DNA of 64,000 bases from CAVTND01 sp963735955. GTDB lineage: Bacteria; Pseudomonadota; Gammaproteobacteria; Burkholderiales; Burkholderiaceae_F. The notes under the pieces were generated by a model, which ran no database searches, was not told the DNA's origin, and worked only from the letters and a program-made list of their open reading frames with translations. The position numbers and the translations under genes were made by a program. The stretch is from NCBI GenBank assembly GCA_963735955.1, contig CAVTND010000003.1, positions 62,001-126,000 on the forward strand. The letters are read 5' to 3'. Of this stretch, positions 26,915-35,837 are shown one piece after another (the first letter of the stretch is position 1; each line of letters starts with the position of its first letter).

Positions 26915-27448
26915 TCATTCGCCTTCGAGATGGATGCTGCGTGCGTGTATCGGTAGCACGAAGGGCGGGACGGACCCGAGCGGCGGGTCAACTCGAGCAG
27001 TTCCACCAGCGAAAGTTCCTCGACCATCAGCGCCACATCCTCGGTGGCTTTGAACACCGCGCCGCCGTGATTGAGTTTTTCCGTCGTGAGTATCGGCCGG
27101 TCGGATAACCGGCGCAGGGCCCATCCGACGACAGTCTGCTGCACTGCCGGGCTCGCGGCGCGCGTCCATAGAAGGTAATGCAGGTCAACCGCGACCGCCG
27201 ACGGCCGCACGCCGGGCCGGACTTCGGGCTTTGGTGCCGCCAGCGACTGGACGATTGCGCATCGCCGCCACTGGCACGAAGCGGTAGAGCCACAACAGCA
27301 CCCTCGATTGATCGTCCGCAACGGCCACCGCCGGGTCAGACGGATCAAACGCCTCGATCCCCGACACGCCGACGTTTGCCGGAAAACCGTCGGACAACAT
27401 CCGAACCAGTGCGGTCGTGGTGGCGGCAAGTGCCGTGTAGGTCGCCAT
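26915..27448 (-). CDS. DUF4255 (Pvc16/Afp16-like) protein, two frame breaks
   Basis: The ATG at 27448 follows GAAGGATTGAA. The protein begins MATYTALAATTTALVRMLS and reads RVLLWLYRFVPVAAMRNR. Near 27244-27265 the frame changes and continues KPEVRPGVRPSAVAVDLHYL, then TPILTTEKL-like RPILTTEKLNHGG. Near 26970 it changes back to end SVPPFVLPIHARSIHLEGE. This is the full pattern of DUF4255 proteins, which in extracellular contractile injection systems are tube or sheath-terminator components. The corrected length of about 177 residues is normal. It is last in a unit behind an exported VOC protein and a small lipoprotein, opposite the sheath gene. Confidence 0.75.
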
Positions 27449-27527
27449 TTCAATCCTTCGCGGGACAGTGCCCCTGATCAAGCTTGCGGTATGCGTCAGT
27501 GATCGCCACGAGCATGTTTCGATGAAA

Positions 27528-27809
27528 TCAGCGTGCGGAGGCCGCACTGGCCGGACCATCCGGCGGCAATGCAGTGCGCGCCGCGGGCAAGGTGCTCACA
27601 CCCGACGTTCCGTCGCCGGGTGGCGGCACCGGCAGCGGTGTCGAGCGCTCGGACCATGGCCGCAGGCTGGTCGCCGGCATTTCGTAGATCTGGTGGAACC
27701 CCGCGAGGTTGCTCGCCGTGGTTCCTAACTGGACGTTGTAGCCTTCGCACCCGACCAGCAGCGCGCCCGCGCCGAGCACCATCGTCATCCGGATGAGCGT
27801 CGGCATCAT
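27528..27809 (-). CDS. Small lipoprotein
   Basis: The 93-residue protein has a lipoprotein signal, MTMVLGAGALLVGCEGYN, and a mature part of about 72 residues that is polar and Pro/Ala-rich at its end. It is not recognised as a family. Its ATG overlaps the TGA of the VOC gene (ATGA), so it is translationally coupled to it. It ends 80 nt before the DUF4255 start. The context suggests an envelope-attached accessory of this unit, but that is inference. Confidence 0.65.
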   Translation of the reverse strand: MMPTLIRMTMVLGAGALLVGCEGYNVQLGTTASNLAGFHQIYEMPATSLRPWSERSTPLPVPPPGDGTSGVSTLPAARTALPPDGPASAASAR

Positions 27810-28678
27810 TCAGGTCTCCAGTTGGCGACGGCGAACGGTGCACCGAGCGGATCGACCAGTACGGCCACCTGGGATTTGTAGTGGAGCCGCGGCTCGACCA
27901 CGACGCGCGCGCCACCCGCAAGTGCGCGCGTCACCGTGGCGGCGACATCGCTGACGCGAACATACGGGATCCACACCGCCGGCAGTGCCGGATCGGGCGA
28001 TCGCATCACGCCCGCACGTGCGCGTCCTCCAGCGGTCAGCAGGTAGCCGTTGGGCGTCTTTCCATCCGCCGCGCTGATTGCGAAGCCGAAGACGTCCCGA
28101 TAGAAGTTCGCAGCGCGACCAGGATCGCTGGACCAAAGTTCGGCCCACAGCCACTCGTTGTCGCGACCGACATGATCGGCAGGATCACCCCGCTCGGTGC
28201 GGATCACGGCAAAGCGCGCACCGTCCGGATCACTGAGAACGGCGAGTTCGCCGCGGCCCGCGAGCATGCGAGGCGCCATGACGACGGCGCCGCCACGCTC
28301 CTGCGCGCGGGCTGCCATTGTCTTCGGATCGCCACTGACGAGTCCGATCCAGCGCGCTCCCGCCACCGCCGCATCCGTGCGCGGAGCAACCATGCCGCCG
28401 ATGGGCCGGCCGTTGGCGAGGATCGTGAGATACCCGGGCTTGCCGTTTTCGTTCAGCGAGGCGCGAAAGTCCCAGCCGAAAACCTTTGCGTAGAAGTCAC
28501 GCGAGCGCGCGACATCGGTGGTCACCAGGTCCGACCACAGCCATCGACCCGACGTTCGCGAGGCAGCGGACGGTTCGCCAATCGGCGGCCATTCGAGCGG
28601 TTGCGCCGTAGCGACGCCGCCGCCGACCATCGCCAGAGCAAGGACCACTCCTCGCCATGCGTTCCATGTCCTCGACAT
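27806..28678 (-). CDS. Exported VOC-family (glyoxalase-like) double-domain protein
   Basis: The ATG at 28678 is preceded by GAGGAG and opens into a signal peptide (GVVLALAMVGGGVATAQ). The mature protein carries two VOC modules: the first with WSDLVTTDVARSRDFYAKVF and AVLSDPDGARFAVI, the second with WAELWSSDPGRAANFYRDVF and AVLVDPLGAPFAV. This paired beta-alpha-beta-beta-beta arrangement is standard, but VOC proteins are rarely exported. It is the first gene of a unit that includes a lipoprotein and a DUF4255 protein, and is divergent from the sheath gene. Ligand or activity unknown. Confidence 0.85.
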   Translation of the reverse strand: MSRTWNAWRGVVLALAMVGGGVATAQPLEWPPIGEPSAASRTSGRWLWSDLVTTDVARSRDFYAKVFGWDFRASLNENGKPGYLTILANGRPIGGMVAPRTDAAVAGARWIGLVSGDPKTMAARAQERGGAVVMAPRMLAGRGELAVLSDPDGARFAVIRTERGDPADHVGRDNEWLWAELWSSDPGRAANFYRDVFGFAISAADGKTPNGYLLTAGGRARAGVMRSPDPALPAVWIPYVRVSDVAATVTRALAGGARVVVEPRLHYKSQVAVLVDPLGAPFAVANWRPE

Positions 28679-28891
28679 CCGCCACTCCTCATGGGTACGG
28701 CCGCTAGTGTAGCGACGCCGGCACGCCGGGCTGCATGCACAGGTCGACCATCGATGTCTGTCGAATTTTCGGCATTGTGCGTGTCGAGACTGCGCTCGAT
28801 TGACGCGTTGCGCGCCTCGTAGCGTGGCGCGACGTGAGGGCGGACCGCCGACGTTCCGTCGCGCCACCGATCTCGTCCTAGGAGCCTCGCA
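28679..28891. promoter_or_regulatory. Divergent promoter region between the VOC unit and the sheath gene
   Basis: This 213-nt gap must hold the promoters of two divergent units. It contains AGGAG at 28880-28884 for the sheath gene and GAGGAG on the minus strand for the VOC gene. No clear operator palindrome was seen. Confidence 0.5.
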
Positions 28892-29986
28892 GTGCCCGAG
28901 TACCTGGCGCCCGGCGTCTTCCTCGACACGGCCCCTTCGGGGCCGGCCCCGATCGAAGCGGCGCCGACTGGGACAGCGAGTTTCATCGGCGTCGGTGCCG
29001 ACCGCGTCGACGCAATCCAGGTCACGTCGTCGGAGCAAGTCGTCGAGCTGCTGGGTCGCGATGCGTCGCGCCTGCTGACGAGCGCACTGCACCTGTTTTT
29101 CCTTAACGGCGGGGAGCGTGCCTGGGTCACGCGCGTCCCGTCGCTGGAGTCACGACCGCTCGCGGTGGCACTGGCGAGTCTTGCGCGATTGTCCGGAATT
29201 GCGCTGACTGCGATCCCCGACTGCGCTGGACTTGACGGTGCCGCCCATGCCGCGGTAGTGCGACTGCTGCTCGATGACGCGGCTCGCACGCGCCGGTTTG
29301 CGCTGGTCGATGCGCCGCTCGCCGCCGACGCTGCCATGGTCATGCATCTTCGATCGCACCTCGACTCTTCCTTCGGTGCGTTGTACTGGCCGGCGCTGCG
29401 TGTGCACGACGGTCCCTCCGGCGGCGTCCCGGCCTCCGGCGCCATCAGTGGCGTCTATGCACGCGTGGACCGCGAACGCGGCGTGTTTCGCTCGCCCGCC
29501 AATGACGACGTCGCCGGCGTCGCTGGCCTTGCGACGATGGCACGGGCGTCCGAACAAGCGATGCTCGACGCGTCCGGCATCAATGTCATCCGCTGTGTTC
29601 CGGGCGGCGGCGTCCGGCTCGGAGGCGCTCGGACGCTGGCGGCCCAAGCTGACCTCCAGTACGTCGCGGTGCGGCGTTATCTTTCGGTGCTGCAATGTTC
29701 GATCGCGCGCGGTACGCGCTGGGCCATCTACGAGCGCAACGACGCCCGCCTCTGGCGGGAACTGCGTTCGCGCATCTCCGAGTTCCTGCGATGGCAGTTC
29801 CTGGACGGCGCGCTGCATGGTTCGACAGGGGACGAGGCCTACTTCGTTCGCTGCGACGAGTCCACGACCTCCGTCGATGACCGGGCCGCCGGGATCGTGG
29901 TGTGCGTGGTCGGCGTCGCGCTGCTGCGCCCGTCGGAGTTCATCACCTTTCGCGTGGCACAGGCCACAGCGCCCGCGACGACGTAA
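28892..29986 (+). CDS. Contractile tail-sheath protein (phage / extracellular injection system type)
   Basis: The GTG at 28892 is preceded by AGGAG. The 364-residue protein begins PEYLAPGVFLDTAP, the characteristic start of injection-system sheath proteins. The C-terminal sheath domain reads DLQYVAVRRYLSVLQCSI, RGTRWAIYERNDARLW, and YFVRCDESTTSVDDRAAG, and ends LLRPSEFITFRVAQA. The size is like the short sheath Afp2/Pvc2 rather than the larger phage sheaths. Sheaths form the contracting outer cylinder of injection systems. No tube, baseplate, spike or AAA ATPase gene lies within the window, although a DUF4255 gene does. Confidence 0.9.
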   Translation: MPEYLAPGVFLDTAPSGPAPIEAAPTGTASFIGVGADRVDAIQVTSSEQVVELLGRDASRLLTSALHLFFLNGGERAWVTRVPSLESRPLAVALASLARLSGIALTAIPDCAGLDGAAHAAVVRLLLDDAARTRRFALVDAPLAADAAMVMHLRSHLDSSFGALYWPALRVHDGPSGGVPASGAISGVYARVDRERGVFRSPANDDVAGVAGLATMARASEQAMLDASGINVIRCVPGGGVRLGGARTLAAQADLQYVAVRRYLSVLQCSIARGTRWAIYERNDARLWRELRSRISEFLRWQFLDGALHGSTGDEAYFVRCDESTTSVDDRAAGIVVCVVGVALLRPSEFITFRVAQATAPATT

Positions 29987-30100
29987 GGGTCAAACGAAAC
30001 GCCAGTCCGAGCCCCACGAACCAGGTCATTGCTGGCCGAGTTGGCATGCTCCGAAGGTCAAAGCACAATGCGGCCTTCGACGCCCCACCCGGACCCGACG

Positions 30101-30709
30101 ATGCGCCTCACACAAACTTCACTTCGCTACGCCGCCGCACTGGCTGCTTGCGTGCTCGCCGCCTGCGCCACCACCAAGATGGATGCCCAATGGTCGAACC
30201 CCGAGTTTCGCAGCGTGAATCTGCGCGGCCAGACTGTCATGGTTGCGTGCCAGGCGCGAGACTTCACGGTGCAGGCGGTGTGTGAGGATCAGATTGCCGC
30301 ACAGTTGATCACTCGCGGAGCGAAGCCCGTGAAGTTTGTGGTCGTCAATCCGGGCGCCCCGCCGGTGAACGAGGCGGTGGACGCCGCTGCCAAGCAGGCG
30401 AATGCGCGCGTGGTTTTCCGCACCACGCTGAGCACATCCGTTCCCACCGTGAGTCCGGGACCGACGATTGGAATCGGAGTCGGCGGCGGCGGTTACCGCG
30501 GCGGCGCTGCCGGCGGCATCTCGCTGCCGATCGGCGGCGGCACAGTCTCGGAGGCCTACGCAGCGGATACGGCCATCGTCGACGTGCCGACCGGCAAGCT
30601 GATGTGGTCTGGACGCGCGACGGGCCCGACCGGCAGCGACACCACGACTCAGCTTTCTGAGCTGACGCGCGTCACGTTCGAATCGCTGCAGACCGCGGGA
30701 ATGCTCTGA
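30101..30709 (+). CDS. Lipoprotein with Gly-rich centre, DUF4136-like context
   Basis: The ATG at 30101 opens into a lipoprotein signal (YAAALAACVLAACATT). The 202-residue protein has a central Gly-rich segment GIGVGGGGYRGGAAGG and a C-terminal part reading TAIVDVPTGKLMWSGRAT, the kind of strand seen in envelope lipoproteins that carry a DUF4136-like fold. The family is not certain. It follows the sheath gene by 114 nt in the same direction. Whether it belongs to that unit is unknown. Confidence 0.7.
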   Translation: MRLTQTSLRYAAALAACVLAACATTKMDAQWSNPEFRSVNLRGQTVMVACQARDFTVQAVCEDQIAAQLITRGAKPVKFVVVNPGAPPVNEAVDAAAKQANARVVFRTTLSTSVPTVSPGPTIGIGVGGGGYRGGAAGGISLPIGGGTVSEAYAADTAIVDVPTGKLMWSGRATGPTGSDTTTQLSELTRVTFESLQTAGML

Positions 30710-30806
30710 CCCCGGCCCGGCATCGGCAAGTGGCGCTGATCACGGGCAGCCCCGCCTGGGCGGCGCTTCTCCATTTCAACGCCGCTAAACCCGAGAACCG
30801 TTAGAC

Positions 30807-31337
30807 ATGGACGCCGGATTCACCGAGCACGACATCACCCTGCGCGATGGGCGCGTTGTTCACGTGCGCACAATGCGCGTACAGGACGAGGCGGAACTGC
30901 TGCAGACCTTCGACCGCATGAGCGACGATGCCCGCTACATGCGCTTCATGCGCGTCGTGCGCGAGCCCAATCTGGAGCGATTGCGCAAGGCGCTGGGCTC
31001 GTTCCCTGAGAGCGGGATAGGTCTCGTGGCGACCGTGCCCGCCGCCGACGGCGTCGACATTGTCGGAAGCGCCATTTCAGTCATTGAAGGCGAAGGCGGC
31101 AGCTGCGAATTCGCGATCAACGTTGATTCGAAGTACGGCGGCACCGGTCTCGCGACCGAACTGATGAAAAAGCTGATCGAGGCTTCACGCAAGCGCGGCC
31201 TGCAGGTGATGGAGGGCTTCGTGCTGGCCGAAAACGAGTCGATGCTGCGACTTGCCCGCCGTCTCGGATTCAGCATCGTGCCCGATCCGGACGACCGGGC
31301 CGTCCGCATCTGTCGGCTGCAACTCAGCGGCGGCTGA
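30807..31337 (+). CDS. GNAT-family acetyltransferase, paralogue A
   Basis: The 176-residue protein is a GNAT acetyltransferase of the type often fused to or associated with Pat-like regulators. Visible motifs are CEFAINVDSKYGGTGLATEL (acetyl-CoA loop) and the start DGRVVHVRTM. It is about 65-70 percent identical by eye to the gene at 52127, over the whole length, with the same length. The substrate is unknown. Proteins of this kind with VHVRxMxxxDE starts are common near stress genes. Confidence 0.85.
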   Translation: MDAGFTEHDITLRDGRVVHVRTMRVQDEAELLQTFDRMSDDARYMRFMRVVREPNLERLRKALGSFPESGIGLVATVPAADGVDIVGSAISVIEGEGGSCEFAINVDSKYGGTGLATELMKKLIEASRKRGLQVMEGFVLAENESMLRLARRLGFSIVPDPDDRAVRICRLQLSGG

Positions 31338-31368
31338 CCTCAGGCGCAGGCCGCGAGCGCACTGTCAC

Positions 31369-31614
31369 TCAGATGATGGTCGTGCAGCCCATCTTTCGCT
31401 CCTTCCAGAACAGGCCATTCAGGCGCTCGGCAAGTTGCTCGACCGAACCGAACTCTCCGCCGGTGAAGGTCATGAAGGCGATGGGCCGCGATCCGTCTCC
31501 CGCTTCGCGCTGCAGGGCCACGCAGTTGAGTTGCGGAGCGTATTTCTTCACCAGCGCGTGCAGCTCTTCGTCGCTGGCCTCGGGGGCGACATTTGTCAGC
31601 CATAACCGGGACAT
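31369..31614 (-). CDS. RRM-type RNA-binding protein
   Basis: The 81-residue protein is a single RNA-recognition-motif domain: RNP-2 in RLWLTNVAPEA, and an RNP-1-like strand in RPIAFMTFTGG. The size and order are like the small bacterial Rbp proteins, though the RNP-1 aromatic pattern is weakened. The ATG is at 31614. It lies 21 nt before the SulP gene stops short of it, and could be read on its own promoter. The target RNA is unknown. Confidence 0.7.
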   Translation of the reverse strand: MSRLWLTNVAPEASDEELHALVKKYAPQLNCVALQREAGDGSRPIAFMTFTGGEFGSVEQLAERLNGLFWKERKMGCTTII

Positions 31615-31662
31615 AGGGTCTCCTTAGTCAAAATTGAGCTCGTCGAGCGATCCGCAAGCCGT

Positions 31663-33348
31663 TTATTGCGTCGCCGCCGATCCTGCTGTCGATTGCATCG
31701 TTTGATAACGTTCGATCGCCGCGCGGGCGTTGAACAGCATTCGATCGCGCCCGAGCCGATCGGCCAGGCCGGCATGGCGCACGATTTCCAGCACACCTGG
31801 ATTGAGAGCGACCAGCCACACGATGGTGCCACGATCGGTGAAACGCTGCTCGCCCTCCATCAGCGCCTGAAGCGCCGAATACTCGAGGTCGGGCACGCGG
31901 CTCATGTCGAGCGCCAGCACGCGCGGCTGGTACTTGTCGATCAGCGCCTTGATCCGATCCGACACGTTCTGCGCATTGACGAAGAAGAGCCGCCCTTCGG
32001 GCCGCACGATCAGCAGTCCCTCGAAGGTTTCGTCATCCGGGTGTTCGGGCGAGAGCGGACGCAGCACGTCGGCACCGCGCTTGCGGCCGATGACCGATAC
32101 GCGCGGGTGGGCGGTCTGGCTGGCCAGGCCGATCATCGACACGATGATCGCAATGACAATGCCTTTCAGTGTGCCGAAGAGCAGCACACCGATGCACGCG
32201 ACTAGTGCCCAGCGGAACTCCATCCTACGCACGGCACGGATGGCAAGGAACTCTGCAGGTTTGATCAACCCGATCGAGTAGACGATGACGATGGCGGCCA
32301 GTGTCGCGTTCGGCAGCAGTCCAACCAGCGGCGCCAGCAGCAGCATCGTCGCCAGTGCGGCGGCGCCCGTCACCAGCGACGCCTTCTGCGATTGCCCGCC
32401 TGCGTTGCGCACCACGGCGGTCTGCGAGGTGCCACCGCCAGCCGGCATCGCGCCGAGCAGAGCGCCGCCCACGTTGCCGAGCCCGGTGGCGACCAGTTCG
32501 CGGTTCGCGTCGATCGGTGGGTCGGACGGCCTCGCAAAGGCACGGCCCGCAGCGATTGTTTCGGTGAAGCTCATCAGTGCAATGCCGAGCGCGCCAGGTA
32601 CCAGACTCGAAATCAGCGAGACATCGGGCAGCGTGATCGACGGTAGCCCTTGTGGAATCAGTCCGACCAGCGAGACGCCCATCGCCTTCAGTCCGAAGAA
32701 CCACGCGGCGGCGATGCCGCCGGCCACGGCGACCAGCGGTGCCGGTGAGTGCGGCCACAGCCGTTCCATGCCAATCAGCACGATGAAGGTCGCCACGGCC
32801 ACCGCGAGTGTGATTGTCGAGGTCGACGGCAGGTGCTGCGCGACGCTGACAATGTCGAGGAAGAAGCCCTGCTTGGTGATGTGAACCCCCAGCAGCTTCG
32901 GGAACTGGTCGAGCACGATGACCAGGCCGATGCCGGCCTTGAACCCGGTCAGTACCGGCGTCGATATGAAGTTGGCGACGAAGCCGAGGCGCAGCAGCCG
33001 AGCCAGCAACAGCATGACGCCTACCATCGCGGTCAGCGTTGCGGTGGCCGTGATGAGGCCCGCGGGATCGCCGTCCGGAACGCTGATTCCCAGTTGCGTG
33101 CCCGCGAGGATTGCCAGCGTGGCGCTGGAACTGACGCTGAGCACGCGCGAAGTGCCGAGCAGCGCGTAGACCACCATCGGGATGAAGGCGGTGTACAGGC
33201 CGACCTCGACCGGGAGCCCGGCCACGGTGGCATAGGCCATCGCCTTCGGCAGCACGACCGCGGCTGCGGTCAGGCCGGCGACGACATCGAAGCGCAGGCC
33301 CGGGCCGCCGGTGTTGGCGGTGGTGACTGAGGCAGGTGCGTGGGTCAT
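31663..33348 (-). CDS. SulP-family anion transporter with STAS domain
   Basis: The 561-residue protein has the SulP core with about ten to twelve membrane segments, starting FDVVAGLTAAAVVLPKAMAYA, the family signature for sulfate and bicarbonate transporters. The C-terminal STAS domain contains PRVLALDMSRVPDLEYSALQ and ends with a short tail. SulP proteins carry sulfate, bicarbonate or dicarboxylates; the anion cannot be read here. Length is standard for bacterial members. The neighbouring genes do not indicate a substrate. Confidence 0.93.
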   Translation of the reverse strand: MTHAPASVTTANTGGPGLRFDVVAGLTAAAVVLPKAMAYATVAGLPVEVGLYTAFIPMVVYALLGTSRVLSVSSSATLAILAGTQLGISVPDGDPAGLITATATLTAMVGVMLLLARLLRLGFVANFISTPVLTGFKAGIGLVIVLDQFPKLLGVHITKQGFFLDIVSVAQHLPSTSTITLAVAVATFIVLIGMERLWPHSPAPLVAVAGGIAAAWFFGLKAMGVSLVGLIPQGLPSITLPDVSLISSLVPGALGIALMSFTETIAAGRAFARPSDPPIDANRELVATGLGNVGGALLGAMPAGGGTSQTAVVRNAGGQSQKASLVTGAAALATMLLLAPLVGLLPNATLAAIVIVYSIGLIKPAEFLAIRAVRRMEFRWALVACIGVLLFGTLKGIVIAIIVSMIGLASQTAHPRVSVIGRKRGADVLRPLSPEHPDDETFEGLLIVRPEGRLFFVNAQNVSDRIKALIDKYQPRVLALDMSRVPDLEYSALQALMEGEQRFTDRGTIVWLVALNPGVLEIVRHAGLADRLGRDRMLFNARAAIERYQTMQSTAGSAATQ

Positions 33349-33385
33349 CCTTGCATCTTCATGACAGGGTAATCGTGAACTTCGC

Positions 33386-34036
33386 TCAGAACGAAACTCC
33401 GATCATGCTGACGACAAGCTGCTCGTCCGATCCCGGATTGAACCAGTACCCGCCGACAGTAACGCGACGCCACTTGAACTGTACGAAAGGGCCGCGCTGG
33501 ATGTCGCGGCCGCTGTCGTAGGCATTGGTCCGCTGGCCCGCCAGGCCGACGCGCAGCCACTCGAACGGGCTGTAACCGAGTTCGCTCCACGCGTAGAGAT
33601 AACTGTCCCTCACATCGACGCTGCTGCGGACGTACTCGCCCTCGATATAGAAATCGAGCGATTTCCAGCCGAGGGTCGCTTCCAGCCCGGGAACGAACCC
33701 GCGGGTCGTGCCCCAGACGCCGCCCAGCAACGGGGTCAGCTCCCACGTGAAGTCTTCGCCGCCGTCGAAAGTCCAGCCGACAAAGGCTGAGCGCGCGCCG
33801 ATCGATTCATAGTTGTAGCGGGCCTCGAGGTGCAGCGGCCCGCGATCGGCGACCGCGATTGCCGAGGTGTAGTTCTCGCCGTCGCGGACAAACGTCGGGT
33901 AGGCGGTGAGCCCGAACTCCCACGCGGGCCGCGCAGGAGGTGAAGCCCGGCGCCCGCTGCCTGAGACGTCGTCCGCAAAGGCCGCCGGGACGATGGTCGC
34001 GGCGAGTGCGAGAGAGATCAGCCTCCGGCTGCTCAT
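33386..34036 (-). CDS. Exported beta-barrel-like protein
   Basis: The 216-residue protein has a signal peptide (MSSRRLISLALAATIVPAAFA). The mature region alternates aromatic and small residues in strands such as LHLEARYNYESIG, FYIEGEYVRSS and FVQFKWRRVTVGGYWF, and ends in Phe (MIGVSF). That C-terminal Phe and the strand periodicity are typical of outer-membrane beta-barrels of eight or so strands. The family is not named. Its ATG overlaps the stop of the VIT-like gene, so the two are coupled. Confidence 0.75.
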   Translation of the reverse strand: MSSRRLISLALAATIVPAAFADDVSGSGRRASPPARPAWEFGLTAYPTFVRDGENYTSAIAVADRGPLHLEARYNYESIGARSAFVGWTFDGGEDFTWELTPLLGGVWGTTRGFVPGLEATLGWKSLDFYIEGEYVRSSVDVRDSYLYAWSELGYSPFEWLRVGLAGQRTNAYDSGRDIQRGPFVQFKWRRVTVGGYWFNPGSDEQLVVSMIGVSF

Positions 34037-34704
34037 CCGCCGAGAGCCCGGATCGCCGCGACGATCGCGGCGCCGAGTCCTGTCATCAACAGGCCGACCT
34101 TCCAGCTCCCGTAGCCGGCGTAGCGGCCCAGCGCGAGGCCGCCGAAGAACAGCATCACCAGCGCGATGCCACGCGACACGTTCTTCGCGGTGCCGACGTC
34201 GGCGATCAGTACGAAGGGCAGCACCACTGGAAACGTCGAGACCACGACCCAGAGGAATACGGCCACTGCGGCCAGGTAGTCGTCGGATTTCAGCGTTGGT
34301 CGCGCTGGCACCGATGCCAGTGCGACCACCCGTCCGCGGATCGCTTCAATCTCGGTCTCCGAGACGAGCCCGGCGGCGACTTTGGAGAGCGAATCCTGGA
34401 TCACCCTCTGTCCCGACGCGGCGTCGGGGGCCGCTCGCACGGCGCGGATCAGCGTGATCTGCCGGCCGCGATCGGCGACGGTGCGGACCAGGTACATGAC
34501 AGCATCGACGAGTCCCCACGCAAGATTGCAGCCGAGCGCGGCAGCCAGCATCGCGCGGATGTCTTCGCGCCCAGCCTCGGTCACCGACACGGCGCCCACG
34601 AACGTGAGCGCCATGAACAGACCAAACAGCATCTCCGAGACGCGGTCCACCGGATTCAACAGCGGCTCGCGCTCCGCGGGTGTGGACAGGGGCTCGACGG
34701 TCAC
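34033..34704 (-). CDS. VIT-like membrane protein
   Basis: The 223-residue protein has five hydrophobic segments, with the first pair around FGLFMALTFVGAVSVTEAG and a last pair ending LGAAIVAAIRALGG. A hydrophilic central portion (about residues 75-130) separates them. This layout resembles VIT1/CCC1-like iron or manganese transporters, but the metal-binding Glu-rich domain is not clear. The start is GTG 34704. The stop overlaps the next gene's ATG (ATGA), coupling it to an outer-membrane-protein candidate. Confidence 0.65.
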   Translation of the reverse strand: MTVEPLSTPAEREPLLNPVDRVSEMLFGLFMALTFVGAVSVTEAGREDIRAMLAAALGCNLAWGLVDAVMYLVRTVADRGRQITLIRAVRAAPDAASGQRVIQDSLSKVAAGLVSETEIEAIRGRVVALASVPARPTLKSDDYLAAVAVFLWVVVSTFPVVLPFVLIADVGTAKNVSRGIALVMLFFGGLALGRYAGYGSWKVGLLMTGLGAAIVAAIRALGG

Positions 34705-34839
34705 TTCAGTCCCTCGTGTCGTCTGGTCTGGAGCCGATGGGAGCTCAGTGCGGGCGGATCATCCGCGCCGCAATGACTGTCGGCAGTCGACGGGTGTTGT
34801 CCGAACTCCGCGAACTGCAGCCGAGGCAATGACGGCGCG

Positions 34840-35733
34840 TCAGAACCGCTCCGGCACGTACTTGAACGGATAGTCGATCGCCTTGTACTTGCCGATCTTG
34901 CGCTTCGGCAGCTTGACCTTGTCGGCCTTCACGTCCTTGTAAGGTACCTGTTTCAGCAGGTGGCTGATCACGTTGAGACGCACACGCTTCTTGTCTTCGG
35001 AGCGCGCGACATACCAGGGGGCCCACGCCGTATCGCTTGCCCTGAACATTTCGTCGCGCACACGCGTGTAATCGTCCCAGCGATCGTAGGACTTCACGTC
35101 CATCGGCGAGAGTTTCCAGACCTTGCGACCGTCGTCGATCCGCGATGAGAGCCGCCGCGTCTGTTCCTCCGGACTCACTTCAAGCCAGTACTTCAGCAAA
35201 ATGATCCCCGATTGAATCATCAGCTTTTCGAAGAGCGGGACGACCTTCAGGAATCCTTCGGCCTGCTCTTCGGTGCAAAAGCCCATCACGCGCTCGACGC
35301 CCGCGCGGTTGTACCAGCTGCGATCGAAGATGACGACCTCGCCGGCAGCCGGAAAATGCGGGATATAGCGCTGCGCGTACATCTGCGACTTCTCGCGCTC
35401 GGTCGGAGAGGGCAGAGCGATGACGCGGAACACGCGCGGGCTGACGCGCTCGGTGATCGCCTTGATCGTGCCGCCCTTGCCGGCACCGTCACGGCCCTCG
35501 AACACGATGCAGACCTTGAGTCCCTTCTCCTGGACCCACTGCTGCAGCTTCACCAGCTCGACGTGCAATTTCTTGAGTTCGCGCTCGTAGTCCTTGCCCG
35601 ACAGCTCCTGCACGTCCTTCGAAGCAACACTTTCGGTCGCAGCTGACTTGGCCGCGACGGGCTTGACCTTGCTCGACTTTCCCCTGGGCTCGTTCTTCGT
35701 CTTGACGCTCTTCTTTCCCATCATCGTCTCCAT
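34840..35733 (-). CDS. ppk2: Polyphosphate kinase 2, paralogue A
   Basis: From ATG 35733 the protein has 297 residues; starts at 35724 or 35721 are also possible. A basic, Lys-rich N-terminus precedes a PPK2 domain with Walker A EGRDGAGKGGTI, the lid motif FDRSWYNRAGVERVMGF and SPEEQTRRLSSRIDD. PPK2 enzymes transfer phosphate between polyphosphate and nucleotides, in most cases making ATP or GTP from polyP. A second copy lies at 51242-52084 with the same motifs. Monocistronic. Which nucleotide is used is not visible. Confidence 0.95.
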   Translation of the reverse strand: METMMGKKSVKTKNEPRGKSSKVKPVAAKSAATESVASKDVQELSGKDYERELKKLHVELVKLQQWVQEKGLKVCIVFEGRDGAGKGGTIKAITERVSPRVFRVIALPSPTEREKSQMYAQRYIPHFPAAGEVVIFDRSWYNRAGVERVMGFCTEEQAEGFLKVVPLFEKLMIQSGIILLKYWLEVSPEEQTRRLSSRIDDGRKVWKLSPMDVKSYDRWDDYTRVRDEMFRASDTAWAPWYVARSEDKKRVRLNVISHLLKQVPYKDVKADKVKLPKRKIGKYKAIDYPFKYVPERF

Positions 35734-35837
35734 GGTGTGTTCCGGCGCTCCGCGTGCCTGTCTTCGCACAATCTCGGACTCTTCGAGTCTTCGGCCGGTG
35801 CTCCACGCGCCAACCCGCGGCGCCGCTCGCTGGCGCG

